Assembly: GCA_030017995.1 (NCBI GenBank)
Contig: JASEGS010000017.1
Location: 1-37,063, forward strand
Direction of reading: 5' to 3'
Source of the DNA: Thermodesulfovibrionales bacterium
GTDB taxonomy: Bacteria; Nitrospirota; Thermodesulfovibrionia; Thermodesulfovibrionales; Dissulfurispiraceae
DNA: 37,063 nt
Position 1 is the first letter of the stretch, and every line of letters starts with the position of its first letter. This document shows positions 22,655-32,647 of the stretch, piece by piece. Both the position numbers and the translations under genes were made by a program. The notes below the pieces were generated by a model that was given only the letters and a program-made list of their open reading frames with translations, searched no databases and was not told where the DNA came from.

Positions 22655-23839
22655 TTATTTCTGCAAATCCGCTTCTGTCCAGAAGAAGAATGGATCTCTT
22701 CTCGGCTCTTTTACCTGCTGCGGAACAGGCTCAACTCCTATAAATTCGAGGAATTCTCTCATGCCTTTTCTGATGACAAGTTCGCCTATCCTCTCTCTGT
22801 TCTTACCGTGCTCATCCCAAAACTCCCACATCTTTCTGATGAGGTCTTTCAGTTCATCATACGGCTCTTCCAGTTTCATAAATGGAACGATAACCCATGA
22901 GAGTGTTGCGCCTATAACGAACGGGGCCTTGCTTCCCATGAGGATTGTTGCGCCTTTTTCACCTGTTGGCTTCAATGCCTTTGTCATCTTCGCGATACAG
23001 TGCATACACCTGTTGCAATCAGCATCGTTTATAGTAAGCTTGCTGCCATCGTAACTCATACACTTTGTAGGACACATATTGACAATTTCCTCTGTAATAT
23101 TCATGCCCTTCTTTGCGTAATTGGCAACTTCGCTCTGGTCGACAGCTATCTTTCCCTTCCATGTTCCAATGATGGATAGGTCTGCGCGGGCTATTGATGC
23201 AATACAGTCAACAGCGCAGCCCGCTGTCTTGATCTTAAATTTATAAGGAAATGCAGGCCTGTGCATCTCGTCCTGAAACTCCTGTGTCAGATTGTAATTA
23301 ATATCGAGGGTGTTGATATTTGACCATTCGCACCTTGCGGGTCCAACACAGCAGCTCAGCGTCCTCATTGCAGATCCAGAACCTCCTAAATCCCATCCGC
23401 GTGAGGAAAACTCTGCGAATATCGGTTCAAGGTTTTCGGTGTTTGTCCCTAAGAGAACAAGGTCTCCAGTTGAGCCATGCAGATTGGTAAGACCGCTTCC
23501 GTATTGATCCCAGATGTCGCACATCTCTTTTAGGAACTGGGATGTGTAAAAGAAAGCTGAGGTAGAATTGATTCTTACTGTATGAAAGTTTGCTACATTG
23601 GGAAATTGCTCCCGAAGAGATGAATACCTTCCAATAATTCCGGAACCATAGCCACGCACTCCAACTATGCCTCCATGTTTCCAATAACCACGTTTGTCCC
23701 TATAAGACTTCTCGAGCTGTCCGAGTTCATCAGCAGCCATGTCACTTCTGGCGGCCGCTTTCTTGATCTCTGTTACGAAACTCGGGAACGGACCTTTTTC
23801 CAGTTCGTCCAACAAGGGAGTTTCATACTTCTTTGGCAT
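22655..23839 (-). CDS. dsrA: DsrA, dissimilatory sulfite reductase alpha subunit
   Basis: 394 residues. WKHGGIVGVRGYGSGIIGRY near 53-72, GSGLTNLHGSTGD at about 114-126. Siroheme-cluster cysteines: Cys164-x5-Cys170 (CCVGPARC) and Cys208-x3-Cys212. Ferredoxin domain: Cys256, Cys260, Cys275/278/281. All expected ligands are present. It is the first gene of dsrABD, with a strong GAGGAGG site 7 bases before the ATG. The upstream 160 bases are shared with the divergent smc gene. Confidence 0.98.
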   Translation of the reverse strand: MPKKYETPLLDELEKGPFPSFVTEIKKAAARSDMAADELGQLEKSYRDKRGYWKHGGIVGVRGYGSGIIGRYSSLREQFPNVANFHTVRINSTSAFFYTSQFLKEMCDIWDQYGSGLTNLHGSTGDLVLLGTNTENLEPIFAEFSSRGWDLGGSGSAMRTLSCCVGPARCEWSNINTLDINYNLTQEFQDEMHRPAFPYKFKIKTAGCAVDCIASIARADLSIIGTWKGKIAVDQSEVANYAKKGMNITEEIVNMCPTKCMSYDGSKLTINDADCNRCMHCIAKMTKALKPTGEKGATILMGSKAPFVIGATLSWVIVPFMKLEEPYDELKDLIRKMWEFWDEHGKNRERIGELVIRKGMREFLEFIGVEPVPQQVKEPRRDPFFFWTEADLQK

Positions 23840-23898
23840 AAAATCCTCCTCTATTTTATTGATTTTAAGGCTTAAAGTTCTGAAACAGATTTAAAAGG

Positions 23899-23925
23899 TT
23901 AATATACCATCGTAAAAATCGTCAA
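23899..23925 (-). promoter_or_regulatory. Weak candidate dsrA promoter
   Basis: On the - strand TTGACG (23925-23920), 15 bases, TATTAA (23904-23899). The spacing is short, so another sigma factor or a nearby variant may be used. The predicted leader is about 55 bases. Confidence 0.3.
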
Positions 23926-23962
23926 ATAAAAAAAAATTATCTTTATATTAATATTCTTTTGG

Positions 23963-23992
23963 TTGACCCTTTTATTGCTGTCCTCGTAAAAT
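23963..23992 (+). promoter_or_regulatory. Promoter of smc
   Basis: TTGACC (23963-23968), 18 bases, TAAAAT (23987-23992). The smc ATG is at 24000, 7 bases after the -10, and no Shine-Dalgarno is present, pointing to a leaderless message. Confidence 0.6.
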
Positions 23993-23999
23993 TAGGTTT

Positions 24000-26900
24000 A
24001 TGAAAATTAAACAGCTTGAGCTAATCGGGTTTAAATCTTTCGCTGACAAAACAACATTTCCCCTCCATAGTGGAATAACATGTATAGTGGGGCCTAACGG
24101 CTGCGGCAAAAGCAATATAGTTGACGCATTCAGATGGGTACTGGGAGAGCAAAGCGCAAAGAGCTTGCGCGGCGAAAAAATGGAGGAGATCATATTTCAG
24201 GGTTCTGCCACAAAAAAACAGAAAGGCATGGCCGAGGTAACGCTGACGCTTTCGCAGTCAGGACAGAGAAAAGAACAGGGCAATGGAGACAACCGGACGA
24301 CTGAAGAGAATACAGATGAAATATTAGTGGGACGCAGACTTTACAGGTCTGGTGAGAGTGAATATTTGTTGAATAAAAAGCAGTGCAGACTTAGAGATAT
24401 AAAAGACATATTTCTTGACACAGGTCTTGACGTCAAAAGCTATTCCATCCTCGACCAGGGAAAAATTGGAGAAATAATCAATGCAAAACCCATAGACAGA
24501 AGATTTCTCATAGAAGAAGTCGCCGGGGTTATGAAATATAAGGTCAGAAAAGCAGAAGCCCTCTCAAAACTTGAATCCTCGAAGCAGAACATTCAGAGAT
24601 TAAACGACATAGTATACGAGGTCAAGCGCCAGATTAACAGTCTCGACAAGCAGGTAAAAAAAGCAGAAAGGTACAAAAGACTCATAGACGAACTTAAGGC
24701 GCTTGAACTAAGAATCGCTAAGAGGGAACATGCGCAGATGACATCCACATTAAACTCGTTGCTCTCGGAAATCGAGCGCTTTAAGGAAGATGACGCCGTA
24801 AAGAGGGCTGAGCTTTCGACCCTCGAAAACTTTATAGAGTCCAGAAGGCTTGAGCTTGTAAATAAAGAGAAGGCTCTTTTTACGGTTGAAAGCCGTCTGT
24901 TTGAAAAAGAAAGGGCTTTAGCAGATTCCGAAAAAAATATAGCCGTATTAAAGACAAACATCGAAAACAGAAAGGCGGATATAGTACGCCTTACCGGCCA
25001 GCAGGAAGAAATGGATGCGAAGAAAGTCGAACTCTCTGAGAAAATCACCGAGCTTGACGACACCGAAAGCACCCTAATGTCTCGCATCGAAGACATATCG
25101 CTGGATCTTGGAGAAAAAAGGGATTGGGCAGCTAATACCGAGATTGGGATCAGAGACAAAGAAACAGAGATAGAGAACAAAAGAAAAGACCTCTTCAAAG
25201 TATCCGAACATCTCAGCAATAAAAAGAATGAATATCACAAACTCCAGTCTTCATATGAAACACTGAAATACCGTGAGTCAACTACAGTGAAAGATATAGA
25301 GTCCATCAAAGACGGGATTGAGGAGATGGAGAGAACTATCGGAGAAATAGAGGAATCCATAAAAGCAAAGACAGCCGAGTATCAGAGGCTCGAATATGAA
25401 AAAGAGAGCATTATATCCGATATAACGCAGACGGAAACAGAAATCGAAGACAAAAAGGCGCTATTTTCTCAGGAAAGGGAATCCTTTGCCTCTAACATAT
25501 CGCGGCTCAATTCATTAAAGGAATTGATTATCGACAGATCATTGATGGATTTTCTCTCCGGAGAGGACAATTCGGGGATCAAAGTGCACAGGGTGCTTTC
25601 GGATATTATAAACGCAGACAAAAATTATGAAGTAGCCATAGAGTCGGCTCTTTCCGAAAAGGTCAACTCCCTGATAATAGAAGAAATGGAAGACCTGATG
25701 TCCGTAATAAACCTTATCAAGGAGAAAAATCTTGGCAGGACAGCCATGTTGTACGCAGGGGTCGGGAGTCAAAAATCAGGAGGCAGTAGTCAGGAGTCAG
25801 CAAATATTACTCATGACGGTATTATTGGCAAGATATCAGACTTTGCGATATTTGAGAATAACGAAGTCAAAGAAAAAGTATTTGGCATAGCAGATACTAC
25901 TTACATAGTAAAAGATTTGCAAACTGCTATAGAAATCCTTTTTACCCATGCACCCATGCACCCATCTACCCATCCTGTTCATCTTGTTACCCTCGAAGGA
26001 GAGGCTATTAGCAGCGACGGATGGATATTTGCAGGACATGGCAAAGACATCCTGAAGAGAAAAAGAGAGATCAAGGAATTACAGAAGTTGACTGATAATC
26101 AGCAGGTCATGATAACAAATCTTGAAAATGAGCTTAACTCCATTGCCGCCGCTCTTTCAGAAAGAAAAGAGTCGTTAAAGGAGTCTGAGAACTCCATTGT
26201 TGATATTGAAAAAGGCATATCCCTCTTAGATCACTCACTGACAAGCCGGAAGGATGAGCTTGAAAGAAATATCAGAAGACTGTCATTACTCGATACAGAG
26301 ATTAGAACAATATCACAGGAAAAGGAATCCCTCGAAAACCTGCTTGAGTCAAAGACAAATGAAATCCAGAATATAGAGGAAGACAAAAGCGCAATGGACA
26401 AAGAGATATCGCTGATGCAGCAAACACTTATAAATATGCGGGCGGAATATGAAGAGACACGTTCGCATCTTACTGAGATAAAGCTCAACCTCACCTCGCA
26501 CAGGGAAAAGCTCGATGCCCTAAAAAAAGAAAAGGCTAACATATCCGATACAATTGCCGAGATCGAAAACAAAAAGGAGCAGGCGGCAAAAGAGATACAA
26601 GGGGCAGAGGCAAAGATACAGGAATCCGTCTCAGAACTGCAAAGGCTTGAACAGGAGATAAAGGCACTGATCATAGAAGTGGACAGCATAAGACAGCAGA
26701 AGGAAGCATTGAGAGAATCTATAAGCTCCGAAAATCAAGAATTGCTCTCAAAAGAAAGTGCCCTGAAAAATAGACGCTCTGAAATAGACGCTCTCTCGCA
26801 GCAACTTTCGGACCTCAATGCAAAGGCTTTGGAAAATAAATTAAGGATCGAAAATGTAGAAGGCTCCATCCATCAGAAATATGGAATGGACATAAAAACC

Positions 26901-27587
26901 GAAGCCATAGAGCTTGAGGGATTCGATCCTGCTGAAGATGAAAACAGGGGTTCTGAGCTTAACGACAAGATCAGGGAGCTTGGGCCTGTAAACTTAGGGA
27001 CAATCGAGGAGTATGAAGATTTAAAAACCCGATATGACTTCCTCACAAAACAGCAGGAAGACCTCAATATGTCTATCGCAGAACTGGAAGAGGCAATAAG
27101 CAGAATTAACACTACAACAAGGAGAAAACTCCGGGAGGCATATGAGTTACTAAGGACTAAATTCTCAGAGGTCTTCACTATCCTTTTTGGGGGCGGTAAA
27201 GCTGATATTATTCTAACTGATGAAGAAAATATACTCGAGGCAGGTCTTGACATAATAGCACAGCCTCCCGGCAAAAAACTCCAGAACATAAATCTCTTGT
27301 CAGGGGGTGAAAAAGCCCTTACGTCCCTCGCTATTCTTTTTGCAGGCTTTCTGATAAAACCAAGTCCTTTATGTGTCCTTGACGAAGCAGACGCTCCGCT
27401 GGACGAATCAAACACCGAAAGATTTGCAAAGATGATAAAGGGTCTCTCAAACGATACACAATTTCTGATAATCACGCACAACAAAACAACAATGGAGGCT
27501 GCGGATTACCTGTACGGCATCACAATGGAAGAACCAGGGACATCAAAAGCTATTTCTTTACAGTTTGCTGAAGCCAGCACTATATGA
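24000..27587 (+). CDS. smc: SMC chromosome-segregation ATPase
   Basis: 1195 residues, usual length. Walker A GPNGCGKSN near residue 31, long coiled coils (about 165-510 and 690-1020), hinge about 513-683, signature LLSGGEKALTSLA near 1100 and Walker B CVLDEADAPLD. It forms a homodimer that extrudes DNA loops with ScpAB. The hinge holds two repeat-encoded inserts (residues about 587-600 and 650-660), and a polar insert (about 85-105) lies in the N-terminal head. The first residues MKIKQLELIGFKSFADKT fix the start. It overlaps glcD by 4 bases. Confidence 0.97.
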   Translation: MKIKQLELIGFKSFADKTTFPLHSGITCIVGPNGCGKSNIVDAFRWVLGEQSAKSLRGEKMEEIIFQGSATKKQKGMAEVTLTLSQSGQRKEQGNGDNRTTEENTDEILVGRRLYRSGESEYLLNKKQCRLRDIKDIFLDTGLDVKSYSILDQGKIGEIINAKPIDRRFLIEEVAGVMKYKVRKAEALSKLESSKQNIQRLNDIVYEVKRQINSLDKQVKKAERYKRLIDELKALELRIAKREHAQMTSTLNSLLSEIERFKEDDAVKRAELSTLENFIESRRLELVNKEKALFTVESRLFEKERALADSEKNIAVLKTNIENRKADIVRLTGQQEEMDAKKVELSEKITELDDTESTLMSRIEDISLDLGEKRDWAANTEIGIRDKETEIENKRKDLFKVSEHLSNKKNEYHKLQSSYETLKYRESTTVKDIESIKDGIEEMERTIGEIEESIKAKTAEYQRLEYEKESIISDITQTETEIEDKKALFSQERESFASNISRLNSLKELIIDRSLMDFLSGEDNSGIKVHRVLSDIINADKNYEVAIESALSEKVNSLIIEEMEDLMSVINLIKEKNLGRTAMLYAGVGSQKSGGSSQESANITHDGIIGKISDFAIFENNEVKEKVFGIADTTYIVKDLQTAIEILFTHAPMHPSTHPVHLVTLEGEAISSDGWIFAGHGKDILKRKREIKELQKLTDNQQVMITNLENELNSIAAALSERKESLKESENSIVDIEKGISLLDHSLTSRKDELERNIRRLSLLDTEIRTISQEKESLENLLESKTNEIQNIEEDKSAMDKEISLMQQTLINMRAEYEETRSHLTEIKLNLTSHREKLDALKKEKANISDTIAEIENKKEQAAKEIQGAEAKIQESVSELQRLEQEIKALIIEVDSIRQQKEALRESISSENQELLSKESALKNRRSEIDALSQQLSDLNAKALENKLRIENVEGSIHQKYGMDIKTEAIELEGFDPAEDENRGSELNDKIRELGPVNLGTIEEYEDLKTRYDFLTKQQEDLNMSIAELEEAISRINTTTRRKLREAYELLRTKFSEVFTILFGGGKADIILTDEENILEAGLDIIAQPPGKKLQNINLLSGGEKALTSLAILFAGFLIKPSPLCVLDEADAPLDESNTERFAKMIKGLSNDTQFLIITHNKTTMEAADYLYGITMEEPGTSKAISLQFAEASTI
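25759..25800 (+). repeat. Heptamer tract in the SMC hinge, first
   Basis: Six degenerate units of AGTCAGG (GGTCGGG, AGTCAAA, AATCAGG, AGGCAGT, AGTCAGG, AGTCAGC), read in-frame as GSQKSGGSSQES, a Ser/Gly-rich loop. Confidence 0.88.
25947..25978 (+). repeat. Octamer tract in the SMC hinge, second
   Basis: Four units of CCCATGCA/CCCATCTA/CCCATCCT (period 8), read HAPMHPSTHP. It is the same family as the tract in the BPL_N-like gene at 11401. Confidence 0.9.
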
Positions 27588-28942
27588 AAACCCCTTCAGG
27601 CATCTCAGGCATTCATATCTCCACTGACAGAGAAGATCTCATATGCTATAGTTTCGATGCATCCATCGCAGAGCCTGCGCTTCCCCATGCAGTTGCATGG
27701 CCGAAGAACACCGATGAAGCTGTCCGGATAATCAAATACGCCACTGAAAACAACCTGCATGTGCTTCCGAGAGGCGCAGGTACGGGCATGGCAGGGGCAT
27801 CGGTGCCTTCCGGCACAGAATGCATTGTTGTCAGCCTCGAAAAAATGCGGAAAATCCTCGATGTAGACACAAAAAATATGACAGCAGTTGTGGAGCCAGG
27901 GGTTGTTAATGGAAGGCTTCAGAAAGATCTCGAATACCTCGGCTACTTTTATCCTCCTGACCCTGCAAGCCTGAATATCTGCACCATAGGCGGCAATGTT
28001 GCCACAAATGCAGGAGGCCCGAGAGCATTGAAATATGGGGTTACACGGGATTATGTAATGGGCATAGAGGTTGTCCTTCCTGACGGTAGCATAATCAACG
28101 CAGGCAGCAAGACCAGAAAACATGTAGTCGGCTATGATCTGAAAGACCTCCTCATAGGCTCGGAGGGAACCCTCGCCATTACAACAAAGATAATGCTCAG
28201 ATTGCTTCCGCTTCCTGAGGATGTAATAACCCTCCTCGTTATTTTTAAAGACCTTGAGTCTTCAGGACTTGCCGTCTCAAAAATCATCTCTTCAAAGATA
28301 ATACCGCGTACATTGGAATTCATGGACAGATCATCCATAGAGGCTGTAGAGAATTACAAGCCCACAGGGTTGCCTGAAAATGCAGAGGCATTACTTCTGA
28401 TAGAGCTCGATGGATACCCTTTAACCGTCAAAAAAGAGGCTGAAAAGGTGGTGGACATATGCAACAGGCTTGAAGGAGAGGCGATTATTGCAGAGGATGA
28501 CATTGCACGCGAACAGTTATGGGAGGCACGGAGGTCAATATCTCCTGCCCTCTATCAGATAAAATCAGCCAAGATCAATGAAGACATCGTTGTTCCGAGG
28601 GATAAAATCCCGTCCATACTCGTTAGTTTAAGAAAAATATCTGAGGACACCGGACTAAAGATTGTTAGCTTCGGACATGCAGGAGACGGCAACATTCATG
28701 TAAACATTATGGCAGACAAAGATGACAAAGAAGAATATGCAAAAGCCCTAAACGCTGTAAAAAAAATATTCGAGCATACACTTAAGCTCGGCGGCTCGAT
28801 ATCCGGAGAACACGGCATAGGCACAGTAAAGGCTCCCTATATAAGCATGGAAATAAAAGAAAGAGAACTGCAGTTGATGAAAGGCATCAAGGGATTATTT
28901 GACCCAAAAGGGACAATGAATCCCGGGAAAATATTCATTTAG
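27584..28942 (+). CDS. glcD: FAD-linked oxidase, GlcD (glycolate/D-lactate dehydrogenase) family
   Basis: 452 residues. FAD-binding domain with [16 protein letters not shown] (about 62-77), [18 protein letters not shown] and [12 protein letters not shown]-terminal domain with [11 protein letters not shown] and the [14 protein letters not shown] motif. It oxidises a 2-hydroxy acid such as D-lactate or glycolate and hands electrons to an Fe-S partner (not seen here) or the quinone pool. ATG overlaps the smc stop. Its 3' end overlaps the convergent hemB by 4 bases. Confidence 0.92.
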   Translation: MKTPSGISGIHISTDREDLICYSFDASIAEPALPHAVAWPKNTDEAVRIIKYATENNLHVLPRGAGTGMAGASVPSGTECIVVSLEKMRKILDVDTKNMTAVVEPGVVNGRLQKDLEYLGYFYPPDPASLNICTIGGNVATNAGGPRALKYGVTRDYVMGIEVVLPDGSIINAGSKTRKHVVGYDLKDLLIGSEGTLAITTKIMLRLLPLPEDVITLLVIFKDLESSGLAVSKIISSKIIPRTLEFMDRSSIEAVENYKPTGLPENAEALLLIELDGYPLTVKKEAEKVVDICNRLEGEAIIAEDDIAREQLWEARRSISPALYQIKSAKINEDIVVPRDKIPSILVSLRKISEDTGLKIVSFGHAGDGNIHVNIMADKDDKEEYAKALNAVKKIFEHTLKLGGSISGEHGIGTVKAPYISMEIKERELQLMKGIKGLFDPKGTMNPGKIFI

Positions 28943-29910
28943 CCGTTTAAAATCTTAGCTGCCTCTTTTGCAAAATAAGTAAGTATCAAATCTGCGCCTG
29001 CGCGCTTTATTGAAAGAAGCATCTCCATCATCGCCCTCTGCTCATCAATCCATCCCAGTTTGCCAGCAGCCTTGATCATGCTGTATTCTCCACTTACATT
29101 GTATGCAGCAACAGGAATATCAAAGGATGATCTCACATCAGAGATAATGTCAAGATACGAAAGCGCAGGCTTGACCATTACTATGTCAGCGCCCTCTTCT
29201 ATATCAAGTGCAACCTCTTTTATAGCCTCGCGCCTGTTTGCAGGGTCCATCTGATAGGTGCGCCTATCTCCAAATTGGGGTATTGACTCAGCAGCTTCCC
29301 TGAAGGGCCCGTAAAATGCAGAGGCATATTTCGCGGCATATGACATTATAGGAATCCCGCTGAACCCTTCTTTGTCAAGTGCTGCCCTTATTGCTGCAAC
29401 CCTTCCATCCATCATGTCCGAAGGCGCAACCATGTCTGCTCCTGCCTTTGCATGGGAGACAGCCTCCCTTGAGAGGAGTTCCAAGGTAGGATCATTAGCT
29501 ACATCGCCTCTTTCTATAACGCCACAATGACCGTGAATGGTGTATTCGCACATACAGACATCAGTAATGACATACAACCCGGGCACAGCATCTTTTATGG
29601 CCTTTATGGCATTCTGAACCACACCTTTTTCATCACAGGCGCTGCTTCCAAATTCGTCTTTATGCTCAGGGATGCCGAAGAGTATTACTGACGGTATGCC
29701 GAGGGAATAAACTTCTTTTGCATTTTTGAGGAGTTCATCAACCGATTCCTGATAACAACCGGGCATTGAGGATATCTCCTTTTTCACACCCTTGCCGTAA
29801 GTCGCAAATATAGGATAGATAAAGTCATCAGTTGACAGATTAGTCTGCCTAACCATCTTTCTGATGACTTCATTCTTTCTAAGCCTTCTTCCTCTATGAA
29901 CAGGAAACAT
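28939..29910 (-). CDS. hemB: Porphobilinogen synthase (5-aminolevulinate dehydratase)
   Basis: 323 residues. Zinc-site segment [14 protein letters not shown] holds three cysteines, so it is the zinc-dependent type. Schiff-base lysines lie in [14 protein letters not shown] and [13 protein letters not shown]. It condenses two 5-aminolevulinate molecules to porphobilinogen, the common precursor of siroheme, haem and corrin, which all products of this window need. It lies 2 bases after the IscA-like gene on the same strand. Confidence 0.97.
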   Translation of the reverse strand: MFPVHRGRRLRKNEVIRKMVRQTNLSTDDFIYPIFATYGKGVKKEISSMPGCYQESVDELLKNAKEVYSLGIPSVILFGIPEHKDEFGSSACDEKGVVQNAIKAIKDAVPGLYVITDVCMCEYTIHGHCGVIERGDVANDPTLELLSREAVSHAKAGADMVAPSDMMDGRVAAIRAALDKEGFSGIPIMSYAAKYASAFYGPFREAAESIPQFGDRRTYQMDPANRREAIKEVALDIEEGADIVMVKPALSYLDIISDVRSSFDIPVAAYNVSGEYSMIKAAGKLGWIDEQRAMMEMLLSIKRAGADLILTYFAKEAAKILNG

Positions 29911-29912
29911 TC

Positions 29913-30233
29913 TTACCCGCAGCTGCTGCAGCCCGAATCACATGCCGAACCAGTTCCGCCGTTCAGGACAAAACCCTCTCCCTCGGGACTGACCATATAG
30001 TCAAGCTGCATGCCTGAAAGCGCAGAGAGCGTGTTCTTATCAACAAAGACTTGCAGGCCGTTCGTTTCAATAACCTCATCTTCAGCCGACGGCCTTTCAG
30101 CTATATCAAGACCATATGAGGGCCCGCAGCACCCTCCTCCTGCACTATATATCCTGAGACCCCAGTTGTCTTTTCCCTCTGCTGCAAGTATCTCTTTTGC
30201 CTTGTCAGCAGCCTTTTCAGTAATTGTTACCAC
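29913..30233 (-). CDS. IscA/HesB-family iron-sulfur protein
   Basis: 106 residues. HesB-type fold pattern ([30 protein letters not shown]) but the terminal C-x-C of IscA is replaced by a longer Cys-rich tail, [11 protein letters not shown]. The first cysteine pair (GGCCGPS) is retained. It probably carries or delivers [2Fe-2S]/[4Fe-4S] clusters. The start is GTG at 30233 with TGGAGG 8 bases ahead; it shares a message with hemB. Confidence 0.85.
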   Translation of the reverse strand: MVTITEKAADKAKEILAAEGKDNWGLRIYSAGGGCCGPSYGLDIAERPSAEDEVIETNGLQVFVDKNTLSALSGMQLDYMVSPEGEGFVLNGGTGSACDSGCSSCG

Positions 30234-30256
30234 TTCATACCTCCAAAAGTTTAATA

Positions 30257-30285
30257 ATTATAGGATAGAAAATAATCCCTCTAAA
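30257..30285 (-). promoter_or_regulatory. Promoter of the IscA-like gene and hemB
   Basis: On the - strand TTTAGA (30285-30280), 17 bases, TATAAT (30262-30257), about 24 bases before the GTG start. Good -10, moderate -35. Confidence 0.55.
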
Positions 30286-30307
30286 AAGCAAACACAAAAG
30301 CAAATCT

Positions 30308-30337
30308 TTGACCTTTCCATTGCTGATGGGATATTTT
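30308..30337 (+). promoter_or_regulatory. Candidate lptF promoter
   Basis: TTGACC (30308-30313), 18 bases, TATTTT (30332-30337). The ATG at 30344 lies 6 bases later, again with no Shine-Dalgarno. Confidence 0.4.
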
Positions 30338-30343
30338 ATATTC

Positions 30344-31405
30344 ATGCTATTGATACACAGGACAATTGTAAAGGAACTCCTGTCATCATTCCTTCTGTCC
30401 ATACTCTTTCTGAACTTCGCATTGATGATGGAACATTTTCTGAGGTTAAGCAGAAAGCTTGCAGGGATTGGCACTTCAGTTTCTGATATCGCCATAATAA
30501 TCCTTTATCTGCAACCCCAATTGTTCATCTTCTCCATACCTATGGCAATGCTTCTGTCTGTCCTTCTTACCTACGGGAGAATGAATACTGACAATGAATT
30601 GATCATCTTAAGAAGTAGCGGAATGTCATTTAAAACCCTATCTCTTCCTGTTGTTTATTTAGGATTGGCTTGCTTTGCAGTCAGTACAGCCATGAGTTTC
30701 TATCTCGGTCCGAAAGGAAGCAAGATGTTAAGGGAAAAAGTATCGCAAATACTCACTACAAAAGCTCCCATGACCATAGAAGAAGGCATATTTAATACAG
30801 CATTTAACGGTTTTGTTATCCTTGTAAAAGAAAAACCATCCCCTGACAGGCTGTCGGAAATATTTATTGTTGACGAAAGAAAGAAAGAAGAACAGAACAT
30901 AATCATAGCAAAAGAGGGGAGAATAGTCCCTGAAGGTGATTCGTTGGGTTTTTCTTTAATAAGTGGGCATATTTACAAAATAAACAAGGACATGCTTACA
31001 AAGATAAGCTTTGGCAGATACAATTTTAAATTAACCCCGTCGGTTGAGACTATGGGCAAAAGGAACGCCGAACTTACACCAGCAGAACTGATAAAGACTG
31101 CAAAGGAATTCCCTGAAAAACGCATCCGCCTGCTCATTGAATTTTATAAAAGACTTTCAATGCCTGCTATATGCCTTTTGATCATGCTGTTAGGGCCACC
31201 TCTTTCCCTTATGGCGGGAAAATCAGGGAGAATGGGAGGGTTAACAATTGGTTTAATAATATTTACCGTTTATTATGCATTATTGATTTACGGGGAAAGT
31301 CTGTCGCAAGCAGGCAAGCTGCACCACTTTGTAGGAGCGTGGTTGCCTTTCGCTCTTCTGGGGGTCTTTTCAATATACATATTTAGGACAATCAACAAAA
31401 AATAA
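30344..31405 (+). CDS. lptF: LptF, permease of the lipopolysaccharide export complex
   Basis: 353 residues from ATG 30344, which gives the LptF-like start LIHRTIVKELLSSF; an in-frame TTG at 30308 lies in the promoter. There are three hydrophobic helices at the N-terminus, a large periplasmic domain (about 110-250) and three C-terminal helices (RLSMPAICLLIMLLGPPLSL and so on). With LptG and LptB it pulls LPS from the inner membrane. It is adjacent to lptG with no gap, which helps to show that the organism has an outer membrane. Confidence 0.93.
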   Translation: MLLIHRTIVKELLSSFLLSILFLNFALMMEHFLRLSRKLAGIGTSVSDIAIIILYLQPQLFIFSIPMAMLLSVLLTYGRMNTDNELIILRSSGMSFKTLSLPVVYLGLACFAVSTAMSFYLGPKGSKMLREKVSQILTTKAPMTIEEGIFNTAFNGFVILVKEKPSPDRLSEIFIVDERKKEEQNIIIAKEGRIVPEGDSLGFSLISGHIYKINKDMLTKISFGRYNFKLTPSVETMGKRNAELTPAELIKTAKEFPEKRIRLLIEFYKRLSMPAICLLIMLLGPPLSLMAGKSGRMGGLTIGLIIFTVYYALLIYGESLSQAGKLHHFVGAWLPFALLGVFSIYIFRTINKK

Positions 31406-32518
31406 ATGCTCACAATACAAAGATTATATATAAAAGAGTTTTTGAAAGTTTTGATAATCTTAGGACTTGGGATGTCCGCTGTCTTCAGCATTATAAATTT
31501 AATCGATAAGATTGATGAGTTTATGCCCCACAAACCGCCTCTTGTTCTCCTGTTTTACTATGCTGTCCTGAGCATTCCAGGCTATGCCCATTATCTGTTG
31601 CCCATGGCTATTTTGCTGAGCAGTCTTTTTGTATTCTCTCAGGCCATTAAGCGGAGAGAGATTATTGCTATAAAAACATCAGGAGGGAAGATGAGGAGTA
31701 TCCTTCTGCCATTCGTGGCAGGAGGGATAATTCTCACTTTTTCCGGTCTCATCCTCGGGGAAGTCATAATTCCAGCCACATCCAAAAAGATACATGATAT
31801 AACAGACAGGATAAAGAAGAAGAAAAAAGAGTTCACTTTTAAAGAGGGAACCATGTATATGAGAGGCAGGGATGGCTCTGTCATAAGTATCGCCTTGTAT
31901 ATGCCGGAGAAAAATATCTCCACTGGAATCAGCATCTACAAATTTAATGCCGAAGGTTTAAAAGAGAGAATCGATGCCGAGGTCGCAGAGTGGGAAGGCA
32001 AAATATGGAAGCTCAAGAAAGTGAGCGTGCATGATATAGCAAGCGGAGAGATAAAAACCCTAAAAGAAACCACATATCATGATATGGAATCACCAAAGAT
32101 CTTTCAGGAAAACATTTGGAAAGAAGAGATGTCATTGCCTGAGATGATAAGATATCAAAAGCGACTAAATGAGGCTGGGAGCAAAAACTCAAAAATGACT
32201 GTTGACATTAGCTCAAGGCTATCCTATCCGTTGATCAATCTGTTCATGCTTTTGCTGGGAATCTCACTCTCCATGGGAGACTTTATAGAACAACATCTCT
32301 TGAAAATAATCGCTTTGCATAATACCAAAGAGAGAACTGGAAACAGTATCATATCCGCAGGACTCGGACTCTTTATAAGTGCTGTTTACTGGCTTGGGTA
32401 TTCTTTTTTCCTATCGCTTGGATATACTGGAGCCATCCCACCCCTTGTTGCACCGTGGCTTGTCCCTTTAGTATTTGCTGTTTTTTCTGTTTACCTGTAC
32501 AGACAGATACCGGAGTAA
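31406..32518 (+). CDS. lptG: LptG, permease of the lipopolysaccharide export complex
   Basis: 370 residues, same fold as LptF: N-terminal helices (LTIQRLYIKEFLKVLIILGLG), periplasmic domain (about 100-260), C-terminal helices with LSYPLINLFMLLLGISLSMG. The ATG follows the lptF stop directly. About 130 bases without a gene follow; they hold a hairpin (GTCAGCCTG/CAGGCAGAC near 32546-32567) lacking a T run. Confidence 0.94.
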   Translation: MLTIQRLYIKEFLKVLIILGLGMSAVFSIINLIDKIDEFMPHKPPLVLLFYYAVLSIPGYAHYLLPMAILLSSLFVFSQAIKRREIIAIKTSGGKMRSILLPFVAGGIILTFSGLILGEVIIPATSKKIHDITDRIKKKKKEFTFKEGTMYMRGRDGSVISIALYMPEKNISTGISIYKFNAEGLKERIDAEVAEWEGKIWKLKKVSVHDIASGEIKTLKETTYHDMESPKIFQENIWKEEMSLPEMIRYQKRLNEAGSKNSKMTVDISSRLSYPLINLFMLLLGISLSMGDFIEQHLLKIIALHNTKERTGNSIISAGLGLFISAVYWLGYSFFLSLGYTGAIPPLVAPWLVPLVFAVFSVYLYRQIPE

Positions 32519-32647
32519 GATAGCAAATAAAAATAATACAACCTGTCAGCCTGTTTCAGGCAGACAAATAACTTGAAAATATATGCTGCATTATGATATT
32601 TTTTATCGAGGGGAAAAGACCGAAACTTATCAGCGCGGGGATATTGA

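Noticed and set aside
23140-24140. Assorted open frames antisense to dsrA and smc
   Set aside because: Shadows of the coding frames; no start context or recognisable domains.
26231-27484. Long Ser-rich open frames antisense to smc
   Set aside because: The Ser/Phe composition is the usual reverse-strand reading of Glu/Lys-rich coiled coil.
30308-30343. Earlier TTG start for lptF
   Set aside because: It coincides with the -35 element of the likely promoter, and the extra residues do not resemble LptF.
32542-32567. Hairpin after lptG as terminator
   Set aside because: Stem is imperfect (A-A mismatch) and no T run follows on either strand.
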